NCBI GenBank assembly: GCA_029961105.1
Contig: JASBVO010000006.1
Location: forward strand, 62,001 to 126,000
Source: Micrococcus sp.
Lineage (GTDB): Bacteria > Actinomycetota > Actinomycetes > Actinomycetales > Micrococcaceae
Length of the DNA: 64,000 bases
Direction: 5' to 3'
The position numbers and the translations under genes are program-made. The stretch's first letter is position 1, and the number at the start of each line of letters is the position of its first letter. The notes beneath the pieces were generated by a model that was not told where the DNA came from, did not search any database, and was given only the letters and a program-made list of their open reading frames with translations. Of the stretch, positions 44,683 through 53,935 are shown in pieces.

Positions 44683-45147
44683 TCAGTCGTTCGAGTCCTC
44701 CATGAACTGAACCACCCCGGTGGCATCGGTGTTCTCACAGTTCTCGCTCGTGGCATCACAGGAGAACATCGTGACTCGGACCAGGGCCTCGCCGTCGGTG
44801 AAGGCGAAGTCGCCAGCGCCCATCGCGGTGACGTCCACGGACTCCTCCCCGTCGGCACAGTCCACGTCCGCCGAGAAAGCACTCCCGGTCGCCAGCCGGT
44901 GGCCGCGTACCGTCTGGGCGGCGTCGACGGACACGCCGCCGGTCCAGCCGGCCTGGCAGTCGAAGGCGACCGAGAGGCTCACGCCGGCGCCGTCGGCCAC
45001 CAGTGTTCCCTCCTCGGGAACGGTGACGCTGGCAGCCTTGGTGGCCGCGGCGCCAGTGGCCGAAGCACCAGTGACCGCGGCGCCAGCGGAGGCGAGGAGC
45101 AGGGCGGCACATCCGGCCACCGCACACGTCCGGGACAGCGTCTTCAT
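44683..45147 (-). CDS. small secreted protein, unknown function
   Basis: 154 residues. Signal peptide (residues 1 to ~30, MKTLSRTCAVAGCAALLLASAGAAVTG), then a single beta-rich domain with four Cys (FDC, VDC, FSC, ENC) likely forming two disulfides. Resembles small Ig-like secreted proteins scattered in actinobacteria, no known role. ATG 45147 has GAGGAT upstream. Confidence 0.7.
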   Translation of the reverse strand: MKTLSRTCAVAGCAALLLASAGAAVTGASATGAAATKAASVTVPEEGTLVADGAGVSLSVAFDCQAGWTGGVSVDAAQTVRGHRLATGSAFSADVDCADGEESVDVTAMGAGDFAFTDGEALVRVTMFSCDATSENCENTDATGVVQFMEDSND

Positions 45148-45472
45148 GATGGATCCTCAGCGAGAGTAGGGAAATGGCGGGGGCGGCCCGCGCGACGGGT
45201 GTGGTGCCACGGCAGGGACGTGGCGGGATTCCGTGGACGTCCACGGCGGAGATGGCCAGATCATAGATCTCGGCCGGGGCAGATCGGCAGGGTTGGGGGC
45301 CCGGGGTTTCTGCCTCGAGCCGACCCCATCGGCTGCCTGCTGCCGGCTGCTCGCCGCCGGCAGGGCCGAGCGGAAGGGCCCGCCACAAGAACGGGCCCAG
45401 CTAGCTTTACGGAGTAAAGTCTCAGGGGCGCGGCCGCCGTCCGCCGCGTTTCGACCAGCTTGAAGGGGCGTC
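45148..45472. other. 325-base divergent intergenic region
   Basis: Between two divergent genes. Contains the dyad CTTTA-CGGAG-TAAAG (45405-45419), a possible operator close to the plus-strand gene at 45473, and AGATCATAGATCT (~45259-45271). Otherwise featureless. Confidence 0.45.
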
Positions 45473-46396
45473 ATGTACACCCACCTGTTCCAGACGGTCC
45501 ACCAGGGCTACTTCCAGGACCACGTCCAGGACGTCCCGCGGGACCGCCTCGGATCGATGGACCCGTCCGACGTCCGGGGCCTGATCCGGATCGTGGGCGA
45601 GGCGGTGCGTACCCAGATGCGCCAGCACGGCCCCTCGGCCCGGCGCGTGCGGAAGGTCAATGCTGAGCTAGAGGGGGCCGGATCCTCCCTCATCCTCATC
45701 GGTGGGAAGGCCGTTGGGTCCCTCGACCAGGATGTTGCCGAGGACTATGGGCAGTTCACCGGCCAGCTCATGCACGAGCTGGCGCCGGTGCTGAGCGGCA
45801 CCGGGATGCACGTCATCAGCCCGGAGGGCCGGGACGTCGATGGCGGCATCGGGTGGGGCCACTTCCTCGGGATCGCCGCCTGGCGAAGCGTCGATGACAC
45901 CGGGCTGGCGCCCTTCCTCGACACCGAGACCGCCCGGTGCTGCCACTACCGCGTGCCCGGTGACGCCGACGCCTGGGCCTCCCCCGTCCACGTTGCCAAC
46001 GAGGTGACCGCGGATCTGGCCGCCGTGCTGCGCCAGCTGTGGGAGGAGGAGCAGCGCCTCGCCGCCCAGCCGCCGGAGCCGCCAAAGCACGCGGAACCGG
46101 TGGAAGCGGAGAAAGCGGAGGCACTGCGTGGCCCGACGAGCAGCGCAGCCCAACCCCTCCGGTACGTCAACGCGGCCATGGTCGCGGCCGCGCTCAACGT
46201 CTCACGGGCCGGCGTGCGGTACCTGTCCGGTTTCCCGGACCCCGCGGTGACCCTGGCCGGGCCACGGGTCTCCCAACAAGGCTGGGACCGCGCCGCGGTG
46301 GAACGCTGGGCTGACGCGCACGGACGAACGGTCCACTGGCCGGACGCGCCCGAGGAGACACCGGCAGAGATGCAGCCCGCGCTCTGGACATTCTGA
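45473..46396 (+). CDS. unrecognised protein with C-terminal AlpA-like HTH
   Basis: 307 residues. The N-terminal ~190 residues match nothing I recognise: DRLGSMDPSDVRGLIRIVGEAVRTQMRQHG, then GSSLILIGGKAVGSLDQDVAEDYGQFTGQLMHELAPVL and IGWGHFLGIAAW. A Pro/Glu-rich linker (~200-225) follows, then an AlpA/excisionase-type helix-turn-helix (NAAMVAAALNVSRAGVRYLSGFPDPA ... GWDRAAVERWADAHGR). Preceded by a TTTAC-type dyad. Sits alone near the tRNA; a sensor-regulator is possible, function unknown. Confidence 0.65.
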   Translation: MYTHLFQTVHQGYFQDHVQDVPRDRLGSMDPSDVRGLIRIVGEAVRTQMRQHGPSARRVRKVNAELEGAGSSLILIGGKAVGSLDQDVAEDYGQFTGQLMHELAPVLSGTGMHVISPEGRDVDGGIGWGHFLGIAAWRSVDDTGLAPFLDTETARCCHYRVPGDADAWASPVHVANEVTADLAAVLRQLWEEEQRLAAQPPEPPKHAEPVEAEKAEALRGPTSSAAQPLRYVNAAMVAAALNVSRAGVRYLSGFPDPAVTLAGPRVSQQGWDRAAVERWADAHGRTVHWPDAPEETPAEMQPALWTF

Positions 46397-46494
46397 CCAG
46401 AGCGCGACCTGATCCTGGCTTGCGGCCAGGGAACCTAAACCCCCTGGCCTCAGTTCCGGCTCAGCTCACTACGCTGGCGCGCGTCGCACGCCCG

Positions 46495-47895
46495 TCATGC
46501 CGCGGCCGGTCCCGCGACATCCACCATCCCCGCCAGCTGGGCCATCCGCTCCAGGCCAGGGCCCACGGCCGCCCGGAACCGGGCCGCAGCGGCCCGCACG
46601 CCGGGGTCGTCCGCCTTCTCCGGCGGGATCCGCGCGGGGTTGAGCGTCGTCCGGCTGGCCCAGGCGCGGATGTCGGACTCCAGTGCGAACGCCGTCGATG
46701 CGCGGCCGCCCATCACCTGCATGCGTGCCCAGCTCGCCGGGGTGTCGGGCAGGGGAGAGGGCAGGCAGAGACGGTTCTTCTCGGCGTCGTCGTCACGGGT
46801 CGCCTCGACGTAGCCGGTGATGGCGGCGCCGAAGCACGGGAAACCCGCTCGCACCGGCTGCAGGGTGATCGCCTGGGGCTGCCAGATGGGCACCACGGGC
46901 GCGTACTTCAGCCCGGAGGCGGCGCAGTGCACCACGAGGCTGTCCGCCGGTATCCGGAAGTCCCCGGCGGCGAACTGCAGGCGTCCGGGATCGACGTGTT
47001 CCAGGTGCCCGAGCCGCACGACGTCCTCGATGGTGCGTAGCTTATCCACCTCCCACACCCCGATGGTCGGGGTCTTCGCCATGGTCGGCGTCACGGAGCG
47101 ATCGATACGCAGCATCACGCCCGCAGCCTCGAGCCGCAGGAACAGGTCGTCGGGGGAGGTCGCCACGACGGCGGCGGCCATGATGTCCCCGGCCGAACGG
47201 TAGAAGACTTCCGGCTCCGGCTGCAGGGCGGCGCGGTTGATCATCCACGGTTCGCGGGAGCGTACCCAGCAGATGGCGTCCGGGTCCACGTCCTTACTCA
47301 GCAGCCAGATGCAGGCGTCCGTCGCCGTCTTCCCGGACCCGACGATGACGTACCGGCTGGGAGCCTCCGTCACCTTCACGAGGTCGTTGACCGGGATCAC
47401 CCGAGCGCCCGCGCCGATCCCGAAGGGCGGCGGGGTGGTGGCCGGGATGTCGGGGCCGAGGTAGTCGGTGATGACGAGACGCGCGGTCTCGGTGACCTCG
47501 AACCGGCGGCCGGAGACGCGCGAGACGAACGCGCGGCCACCGAGGTACTCGCAGCCGGAGTGGAACTCCACCCTCCCGGAGCCGACCATCCGCTGAAGCA
47601 CGCGCTGGTAGTAGGCGCAGATCTCCGGTGCGGTCGCCCGCTCGTGGAGTCCGGCCTCCGGCCCGGAATCCTGGAGCCGCCCCTCCCCAAGCAGGGTGGA
47701 GGCGACCCCGTAGAAGTCGGAGGCCTGGTGGAGACGGACGAAGGGGTAGGCGTCGAGCCAGTGCCCGCCGGGGCCGTGCCGACGGTCCACCATGACCACG
47801 TGGACGTTGGCGTGGGTGATCAAGGCGTCAACGAAGGCCATTCCGCTGGCGCCTGCACCGACGACCAGGTAGTCGGCCGCGATCACAGCGCCCAC
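46495..47895 (-). CDS. FAD/NAD(P)-binding oxidoreductase
   Basis: 466 residues. N-terminal FAD motif VVGAGASGMAFVDAL (residues ~10-24), EDR-type acidic end, second dinucleotide site VGSGKTATDACIW in the middle. Resembles flavoprotein monooxygenase/NAD(P)-binding proteins of unknown substrate. The GTG start at 47895 follows a textbook promoter TTGACC-17-GAGAAT by 6 bases. Divergent from an SDR gene, with only 77 bases between the start codons. Confidence 0.8.
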   Translation of the reverse strand: MGAVIAADYLVVGAGASGMAFVDALITHANVHVVMVDRRHGPGGHWLDAYPFVRLHQASDFYGVASTLLGEGRLQDSGPEAGLHERATAPEICAYYQRVLQRMVGSGRVEFHSGCEYLGGRAFVSRVSGRRFEVTETARLVITDYLGPDIPATTPPPFGIGAGARVIPVNDLVKVTEAPSRYVIVGSGKTATDACIWLLSKDVDPDAICWVRSREPWMINRAALQPEPEVFYRSAGDIMAAAVVATSPDDLFLRLEAAGVMLRIDRSVTPTMAKTPTIGVWEVDKLRTIEDVVRLGHLEHVDPGRLQFAAGDFRIPADSLVVHCAASGLKYAPVVPIWQPQAITLQPVRAGFPCFGAAITGYVEATRDDDAEKNRLCLPSPLPDTPASWARMQVMGGRASTAFALESDIRAWASRTTLNPARIPPEKADDPGVRAAAARFRAAVGPGLERMAQLAGMVDVAGPAAA

Positions 47896-47901
47896 GGGAA
47901 A

Positions 47902-47930
47902 ATTCTCTGCCTGTCACCGGGGCCGGTCAA
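47902..47930 (-). promoter_or_regulatory. promoter of the flavoprotein gene
   Basis: On the minus strand TTGACC (47930-47925), 17-base spacer, GAGAAT (47907-47902), then 6 bases to the GTG. The best -35/-10 pair in the window; leaderless. Confidence 0.65.
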
Positions 47931-47972
47931 TGTACGGTGGCCACAAGCCTGCACCTTTCCCGGAGGAACCCC

Positions 47973-48812
47973 ATGACCGACTCCACGCCCCGGACACTCA
48001 CCGGCCGCACCATCATCATGTCCGGCGGCAGCCGCGGCATCGGCCTGGCCATCGCCGTCCGGGCCGCGCAGGACGGGGCCAACGTGGCCCTGCTGGCCAA
48101 GACTGAGAAGCCACACCCGAAGCTCGAGGGCACCGTCCACACGGCCGCCGCCGCCATCGAGGCGGCCGGCGGGCAGGCGTTGCCGATCGTCGGGGACGTC
48201 CGCGACGAGGGCTCGGTGGCCGACGCCGTCGACCGCACCGTGGAGCGCTTCGGCGGGATCGACGTCGTGGTGAACAACGCCAGCGCCATCGACCTGTCCA
48301 GGACCCCGGACCTGCCGATGAAGAAGTACGACCTGATGCAGGACATCAACGCCCGGGGCTCGTTCCTGCTGGCCAGGACCGCCCTGCCGCACCTGGCCCG
48401 CTCCGAGGCCGCCCACATCCTGACGCTGAGCCCGCCGCTGAACCTGAACCCGCAGTGGGCCGGGAGACACCTGGGCTACACGATCGCCAAGTACGGCATG
48501 AGCCTGGTGACCCTGGGGCTGGCCGAGGAACTCAGGGACCAGGGGATCGCCGCCAACAGCCTCTGGCCCCGCACGACGATCGCCACCGCCGCGGTCCGCA
48601 ACCTGCTCGGCGGCGAGGAGGTGGTGGCCCGCAGCCGCACGCCCGAGATCATGGCCGATGCCGCGTACGAGGTCCTCACCCGGGACCCGCGCGAGTGCAC
48701 GGGCCAGTTCCTCATCGACGACGAGGTGCTCGCCGCGGCCGGTGTCACCGACTTCTCGCGCTACGGCGGCCCGGTCGAGACGCTGGAACGGGACATCTTC
48801 CTGGACGCCTGA
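47973..48812 (+). CDS. short-chain dehydrogenase (HSDL2-like)
   Basis: 279 residues. Cofactor motif SGGSRGIGLAIA (~18-29), NNASAI, catalytic-region segment with YTIAKYGMSLV (Tyr...Lys) and the HSDL2-type PRTTIATAAVRNLLGG and CTGQFLIDDEVL. An oxidoreductase of unknown substrate, possibly lipid-related. ATG 47973 with GGAGGAA upstream. The downstream palindromic repeat was split by the IS30-type element. Confidence 0.87.
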   Translation: MTDSTPRTLTGRTIIMSGGSRGIGLAIAVRAAQDGANVALLAKTEKPHPKLEGTVHTAAAAIEAAGGQALPIVGDVRDEGSVADAVDRTVERFGGIDVVVNNASAIDLSRTPDLPMKKYDLMQDINARGSFLLARTALPHLARSEAAHILTLSPPLNLNPQWAGRHLGYTIAKYGMSLVTLGLAEELRDQGIAANSLWPRTTIATAAVRNLLGGEEVVARSRTPEIMADAAYEVLTRDPRECTGQFLIDDEVLAAAGVTDFSRYGGPVETLERDIFLDA

Positions 48813-48829
48813 GCCTCCGGTGATGAAGC

Positions 48830-48867
48830 CGTCCGGATCCAGAGGACCTATCACCCTGCGGACCGCA
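48830..48867. repeat. dispersed palindromic repeat, copy D, left half
   Basis: CCGTCCGGATCCAGAGGAC matches arms of copies A-C. The complementary half lies at 50354-50385 on the other side of the IS30 element. Confidence 0.55.
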
Positions 48868-50353
48868 GCTTGGAATCTATCGATCGTTGCAACGGCTTGG
48901 GCTAGTGGGTTGATAGTAGCTGGGCGAGGCGTTCGGCGGGGGTGGCCCAGTCCAGGGTCTTGCGGGGTCGGGCGTTGAGTTGCTGGGCGACCAGTTCCAG
49001 GTCGGCCTCGGTGTGCACGGAGAGGTCGGTGCCCTTGGGGAAGTACTGGCGCAGCAGCCCGTTGGTGTTCTCGTTGGTGCCGCGTTCCCAGGGCGAGGCC
49101 GGGTTGCAGATGTAGACCTGCAGGTCGGTGGCCACGGTGATGGCCCGGTGCTGGGCCATCTCGGCGCCCTGATCCCACGTCAGGGAGCCCCGCAGGTGCT
49201 CCGGCAGGGTCTTCATCTGGGCGGTGATGGCGGCGGTGACGGTCAGCGCGTCATGGGAGCCGGGCAGGTGGCACAGCAGCAGGTACCTGGTGGTGCGTTC
49301 GACCAGGGTGGCGATCGCCGAGCCGGAGTCCTTGCCGACGATCAGATCGCCTTCCCAGTGCCCGGGTACCGCCCGGTCGGCGGCCTCGGCCGGGCGGTCC
49401 GAGATCAGTGGGGGCATGTCGGTGAATCGGGGTCGGCGCACCTGGCCGGAGGGCCGGCGCCGGATCCGCCCAGTGCGCAGGGCGGCGGCGACCTCGCGGC
49501 GCAGCCCGCCGCGGGCCTGGAGGTAGAGCTGCTGGTAGATCGTTTCCGGGCACACGCGCATCCCCGCCTCGTCCGGGTGGTCGATGACCAGCCGGTTGCT
49601 GATCTGGGCCGGCGACCACCGCAGCTCTAGTTTGGCCTGCACGTAGGTGCGCAGCCGCGAGTCCGGCGTCAGCTTGCGGTCCTTGGGCCGGGCCCGGCGG
49701 GCGGTGGCCACTCGGTCCGCGGAGTACGGGCGGTAGGCCCCGTCCTCGGAGCGGTTGCGGGTGAGCTCTCGCCAGATCGTGGTGCGGTCCCGGCCCAGCA
49801 CCCGGGCGATGTCCGGGATCGGGGTGTCCTCCCGGTACAGGTCGGCGATCCGCACCCGCTCTGCCTCGTCCAGGAACCGGCCCTTCACCCTCTCCGAGGG
49901 CTCTGCACCGGGGCCCTGGGCAGCGATCAGACGGGTGGGGGCGGGCATCAGACTGGGCATACCGGTGTTATATCCGGCCGAGTCCGGCTGCCCGACGCCG
50001 CGGTCGAATGCGTCGCGGAAGCCGTTCTCCCACCGGTGGCCGGTCTGGCGCACCACCCCGACCCGGGCGGCGGCCTGGGCCACCGTCAGCCCCGCCGACC
50101 GCAGGCGGTGGAACTCGTCCTGCCCGGGGTGGAACAGCCCACCAGGCCGCATCCGTGCCAGCCCCGCCTCCAGCACCCACTCCCGGCCCGTGCTGCGCGG
50201 GATGCCCATCTCGTCCTCGACCCGGGACACGACCCCGACCTGATCGAAACGGTCCAGGAACCGCCGCTTGAACTCCGCTGAATACTTCCCCCGGACGATC
50301 CCCACAACAACCTCCACACATCGGGCTGTTGCAACGATTGATAGATCCCAAGC
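48868..50353 (-). mobile_element. IS30-family insertion sequence
   Basis: About 1.49 kb. Terminal inverted repeats 48868-48896 and 50325-50353 agree at 26 of 29 positions (core ATCTATC-R-ATCGTTGCAAC). One transposase fills the element. No clear short target duplication is visible at these borders; the exact ends could be several bases inward. It interrupts a palindromic repeat copy between two convergent genes. Confidence 0.85.
48902..50317 (-). CDS. IS30-family transposase
   Basis: 471 residues, longer than usual for the family (~350-400). An extra N-terminal ~125 residues carry a helix-turn-helix (SAEFKRRFLDRFDQVGVVSRVEDEMGIPRSTGREW). Then the IS30 HTH (RVRIADLYREDTPIPDIARVLGRDRTTIWRELTRN) and a DDE core: HWEGDLIVG, TWDQGAEMAQH and RGTNENTNGLLRQYFPKGT carrying the three acidic residues. 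No interruption seen, so likely intact. Alternative GTG starts a few codons downstream. Confidence 0.93.
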   Translation of the reverse strand: MEVVVGIVRGKYSAEFKRRFLDRFDQVGVVSRVEDEMGIPRSTGREWVLEAGLARMRPGGLFHPGQDEFHRLRSAGLTVAQAAARVGVVRQTGHRWENGFRDAFDRGVGQPDSAGYNTGMPSLMPAPTRLIAAQGPGAEPSERVKGRFLDEAERVRIADLYREDTPIPDIARVLGRDRTTIWRELTRNRSEDGAYRPYSADRVATARRARPKDRKLTPDSRLRTYVQAKLELRWSPAQISNRLVIDHPDEAGMRVCPETIYQQLYLQARGGLRREVAAALRTGRIRRRPSGQVRRPRFTDMPPLISDRPAEAADRAVPGHWEGDLIVGKDSGSAIATLVERTTRYLLLCHLPGSHDALTVTAAITAQMKTLPEHLRGSLTWDQGAEMAQHRAITVATDLQVYICNPASPWERGTNENTNGLLRQYFPKGTDLSVHTEADLELVAQQLNARPRKTLDWATPAERLAQLLSTH

Positions 50354-50385
50354 AGCGGACGTGTCCTCTGATCACGGATGAGCCG
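50354..50385. repeat. dispersed palindromic repeat, copy D, right half
   Basis: GTGTCCTCTGATCACGGATG complements 48832-48847. Together the halves rebuild a hairpin between the SDR and the convergent CoA ligase. Confidence 0.55.
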
Positions 50386-50395
50386 AGGCCGTTCG

Positions 50396-52108
50396 CTAGT
50401 GCGTCGACAACCGGCCAGCATCGCCGGAGACGTTGCTGACAGCGTCCCCGGCACGGTTGCCGTCGGCGTCTCCGCGCGCGTCCCGCGCCAGCAGCTCCAT
50501 GGCCTGCTCCCGCAGGTCCACCTTGCGCACCTTGCCGGTGACGGTCATCGGGAACTCGTCGATCACCTGCACGTAGCGCGGGATCTTGTAGTGCGCGATC
50601 CGGCCCGAGCAGTACTCCCGCAGCGACTCGGCGGTCGGGGCGGAGGCGCCCTCGCGGATGCGGACCCAGGCGATGAGTTCCTCACCGTACTTCTCGTCCG
50701 GGACTCCGACCACCTGGGCGTCGATGATGTCCGGGTGCGTGTAGAGGAACTCCTCGATCTCCCGCGGGTAGATGTTCTCCCCGCCGCGGATCACCATGTC
50801 CTTGATCCGGCCGGTGATCCGCACGTAGCCCTCGTCGTCCATCACGCCGATGTCCCCCGTGTGCATCCAGCCCTCGGCATCGATCGCCTCGGCGGTCTTC
50901 TCGGGGTCGTTCCAGTAGCCCTTCATCACGGCATAGCCCTGGGTCTGCAGCTCGCCGGCCTCCCCGCGGGGCAGGACCTCGCCCGTGGCCGGGTCCACGA
51001 TGCGGATCCTCAGGTGCGCGCTCACCCGCCCGACGGTGCTGACCCGCCGCTCCAGGCTGTCCGACGTCGTGCTCTGGATGGACACCGGCGAGGTCTCCGT
51101 CATCCCGTAACAGATGGTCACGTCCTTCATGTTCATCCGCTCGATCACCTGGCGCATCACCGACTCCGGGCAGGGCGAGCCGGCCATGACGCCGGTGCGC
51201 AGGCTGGACAGGTCGTAGGAGTCGAAGTCCGGCAGCCCCAGCTCGGCGATGAACATGGTCGGCACCCCGTACAGCGAGGTGCAGCGCTCGGTGGCCACGG
51301 CGTGCAGGGCCGCGGCGGGTTCGAAGCCGGGGGAGGGGATGACCATGGCCGCCCCGTGGGTGGTGGCCGCCAGATTGCCGATGACCATCCCGAAGCAGTG
51401 GTAGAAGGGCACGGGAATGCAGATGCGGTCGGTCTCGGTGTACTCCACGCGCTCGCCGTCGAAGTACCCGTTGTTGAGGATGTTCCGGTGCGTGAGCGTC
51501 GCGCCCTTGGGGTAGCCGGTGGTGCCGGAGGTGTACTGGATGTTGATCGGGTCGTCCGGGGTGAGCCCCGCCGCGACCTGCGCCAGCCGGTCCTCGTCCG
51601 CGGCGGTCCCGGCCAGGGCCTCCCATGCGGCAGTGCCGAGGATGACCACGTCCTGCAGCTCGGGGCAGCCGCCCCGGACGTCGGCCAGCATCCTCTCGTA
51701 GTCCGAGGTCTTGAAGGAGGACGCCGCGATCACCGTGCGGATGCCCGACTTCGTCAGCGCGTACTGCAGCTCGTCCCGCCGGTAGGCCGGGTTGATGTTG
51801 ACCAGGATCGCGCCGATCTGCGCGGTCGCGTACTGCACCAGCGTCCATTCGGCCACATTGGGCGCCCAGATCCCCACGCGGTCTCCGGTGGTGATGCCGG
51901 CCTGCAGCAGCCCGGTGGCCAGGCGCGCGACGTCGGCCGCGAACTCCGCGTAGGTCCAGCGACGGCCGGTCTGCACCTCCACGAGCGCGTCGCGCTCGCC
52001 GAACCGGGCGACGGTGCGGGCCAGGTTCTGCCCGATGGTCTCCTCCAGCAGGGGAGTGTCGGTGGGGCCCTGGTCCTGGGACGGTGCGACGGTCGGCTGG
52101 GTGGTCAT
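50396..52108 (-). CDS. fatty-acyl/aryl CoA synthetase (AMP-forming)
   Basis: 570 residues from ATG 52108 (AGGAG 8 bases upstream). ANL motifs [28 protein letters not shown], the A7/A8 core [28 protein letters not shown] and [10 protein letters not shown] with the adenylation Lys. Closer to medium-chain/acetoacetyl-CoA-synthetase-like FadD proteins than to the other two ligases in the window. The C-terminal ~30 residues are an Asp/Gly/Ala tail. Substrate unknown. Confidence 0.88.
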   Translation of the reverse strand: MTTQPTVAPSQDQGPTDTPLLEETIGQNLARTVARFGERDALVEVQTGRRWTYAEFAADVARLATGLLQAGITTGDRVGIWAPNVAEWTLVQYATAQIGAILVNINPAYRRDELQYALTKSGIRTVIAASSFKTSDYERMLADVRGGCPELQDVVILGTAAWEALAGTAADEDRLAQVAAGLTPDDPINIQYTSGTTGYPKGATLTHRNILNNGYFDGERVEYTETDRICIPVPFYHCFGMVIGNLAATTHGAAMVIPSPGFEPAAALHAVATERCTSLYGVPTMFIAELGLPDFDSYDLSSLRTGVMAGSPCPESVMRQVIERMNMKDVTICYGMTETSPVSIQSTTSDSLERRVSTVGRVSAHLRIRIVDPATGEVLPRGEAGELQTQGYAVMKGYWNDPEKTAEAIDAEGWMHTGDIGVMDDEGYVRITGRIKDMVIRGGENIYPREIEEFLYTHPDIIDAQVVGVPDEKYGEELIAWVRIREGASAPTAESLREYCSGRIAHYKIPRYVQVIDEFPMTVTGKVRKVDLREQAMELLARDARGDADGNRAGDAVSNVSGDAGRLSTH

Positions 52109-52244
52109 GGACGATCTCCTGGGCGTAGCGGTGACCTGCATCACAGTGTGCGACGTCGGCCAGCTTAGTTACTGACCGCTAACCGGTCTAGTCCTCGCAG
52201 GCCTGCGGTGGCGCGGGCCTGGGAGCGCCGGACGAGGCCGGGGC

Positions 52245-52334
52245 GCGCGACAGGCCGGGGCCAGGGGATGGCGCGGGACAGGGCGGGACGCGCGACAGCC
52301 CGGGGCCAGGGGATGGCGCGGGACAGGGCGGGAC
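52245..52334. repeat. 45-bp tandem repeat, two exact-length copies
   Basis: 52245-52289 and 52290-52334 differ at one base. The unit length is a multiple of three and the frame is open into the monooxygenase gene, so an upstream start would give a 15-residue protein repeat (GQGMARDRAGRAT type). More likely it is non-coding leader DNA. Confidence 0.8.
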
Positions 52335-52354
52335 GGTCCGAGGAAGATGGACGC

Positions 52355-53935
52355 ATGACCGCCGACCACGCATCCTCGTCCGACCGCGCGTCCGACCGCG
52401 CGTCCGACCGGGCCGAGCACGTGTCCGCTCAGGTGGACGTGCTCATCGTCGGTGCCGGGCTGTCCGGCATCAACGCCGCCTACCGGATCCTCCAGGCGTG
52501 CCCGGAGCTCTCCGTCCGCATCCTCGAGGCACGCACCGAGATCGGCGGGACCTGGGACCTGTTCCGCTATCCGGGCGTGCGCTCGGACTCGGACGTGTAC
52601 ACGTTGGCCTTCCCCTTCCATCCCTGGACGGGGCAGGACTCGATCGTCGGCGGCGAGCAGATCTGGCAGTACCTGCACGAGGTCGTCCAACACAGCGGGC
52701 TGCAGGACCTCATCCAGCTGGACACGCAGGTGACCTCCGTGGACTGGTCCTCCTCCAGCGCCCGCTGGCACGTCCGGGCGGTGAGCGGCGGACAGTCGCT
52801 GCGGTACACGGCCCGCTTCCTGGTCATGTGCACCGGCTACTACGACTACGACCACCCGCACGACCCCGGGTTCCAGGGGCTCGAGGACTTCGACGGCACG
52901 GTGGTGCACCCGCAGCACTGGCCCCGGGACCTCGAGGTCGCCGGCCGCCGGGTCACGGTCATCGGATCGGGGGCCACCGCGGTGTCCCTGGTGCCCGCCC
53001 TCGCGGAGGCCGGGACGCAGGTGACCATGCTCCAGCGCACCCCCGGCTACGTGCTGGACCTGCCCAGCCGTGATCCGCTGGCCGACCTCGCCCGCCGCGT
53101 GCTGCCCCCGACGGCGGCGCACCGGGCGGTGCGCGTCAAGAACGCCGCGCTGCAGTGGGCCTTCTACCAGTCCTGCCGCCGCGCCCCGCGGCTGATGCAG
53201 TCGATGCTGCGCCGCCGCGCCGTCGCCGCGACCGGGTCCGAGGCCTTCGTCGACGAGCACTTCACCCCGCCCTACGACCCCTGGGACCAGCGGTTGTGCG
53301 TGGCCCCGCAGGGGGACCTGTACGCGGCGATCCGTGCCGGCCGGGCCGGCGTCGTGACCGGGCAGGTGGACCGGTTCGTGTACGAGGGGGTGCGGCTGGC
53401 GGACGGCCGGGTCGTCGAGGCGGACATCGTGGTCACCGCCACCGGGCTGCGGGTGTTGCTGCTGGGCGGGATCGAGGCCTCGGTGGACGGGCGGCGCATC
53501 GACCCCGTCGCCTGCCACGTCTACTACGGGGCGATGCTCAGCGGCGTCCCGAACCTGGCGTTCAGCATCGGCTACGTCAACCAGTCCTGGACCCTGCGCT
53601 CCGACCTGACCGCCCGGCTCACCGCCCGCGTGCTGCGGCGGTTGCTGGACCGCGGGCTGGACACCGTGGTCCCGGAGGCCCCGGACGACGTCGGCCCCGG
53701 GCGCCCGCTGATGACCAACCTGAGCTCCGGCTACCTCGCCCGCGCGGTGCACCTGATGCCGCGCGTCACCGATGCGTACCCGTGGGCGATGGCACAGAAC
53801 GTGGTCCGCGACGGCTGGGCCACGCGCCGCGCGGACCTGGACGAGGGGCTGCGCTGGAGCCGATCCACCGCGGCGGGCCCGGCCGGCCACCCGGGCAGCC
53901 GGACTCCTCAGGAGGAGGCGAGGCGCTCCAGCTGA
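52355..53935 (+). CDS. Baeyer-Villiger-type flavin monooxygenase (EthA-like)
   Basis: 526 residues from ATG 52355 (AGGAAGA upstream; the frame is open back to 52208). FAD motif IVGAGLSGINAAYR at 31-44, GGTWDLFRYPGVRSDSD, the Baeyer-Villiger fingerprint in its EthA form FDGTVVHPQHWP, and a second Rossmann motif VIGSGATAVSLVP. NADPH- and O2-dependent oxidation of ketones to esters or of sulfur compounds. N-terminal DRASDRASDRA repeat, C-terminal extension of ~30 residues. Confidence 0.9.
   Translation: MTADHASSSDRASDRASDRAEHVSAQVDVLIVGAGLSGINAAYRILQACPELSVRILEARTEIGGTWDLFRYPGVRSDSDVYTLAFPFHPWTGQDSIVGGEQIWQYLHEVVQHSGLQDLIQLDTQVTSVDWSSSSARWHVRAVSGGQSLRYTARFLVMCTGYYDYDHPHDPGFQGLEDFDGTVVHPQHWPRDLEVAGRRVTVIGSGATAVSLVPALAEAGTQVTMLQRTPGYVLDLPSRDPLADLARRVLPPTAAHRAVRVKNAALQWAFYQSCRRAPRLMQSMLRRRAVAATGSEAFVDEHFTPPYDPWDQRLCVAPQGDLYAAIRAGRAGVVTGQVDRFVYEGVRLADGRVVEADIVVTATGLRVLLLGGIEASVDGRRIDPVACHVYYGAMLSGVPNLAFSIGYVNQSWTLRSDLTARLTARVLRRLLDRGLDTVVPEAPDDVGPGRPLMTNLSSGYLARAVHLMPRVTDAYPWAMAQNVVRDGWATRRADLDEGLRWSRSTAAGPAGHPGSRTPQEEARRSS

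Noticed and set aside
44683-45147. Small secreted protein as a bacteriocin or toxin
   Set aside because: No immunity gene, leader-peptide cleavage site or export genes nearby; only a generic signal peptide and four cysteines.
43946-46396. Integrative element using tRNA-Ala as attachment site
   Set aside because: No direct repeat of the tRNA 3' end was seen downstream and no integrase gene is present; only gene debris suggests past rearrangement.
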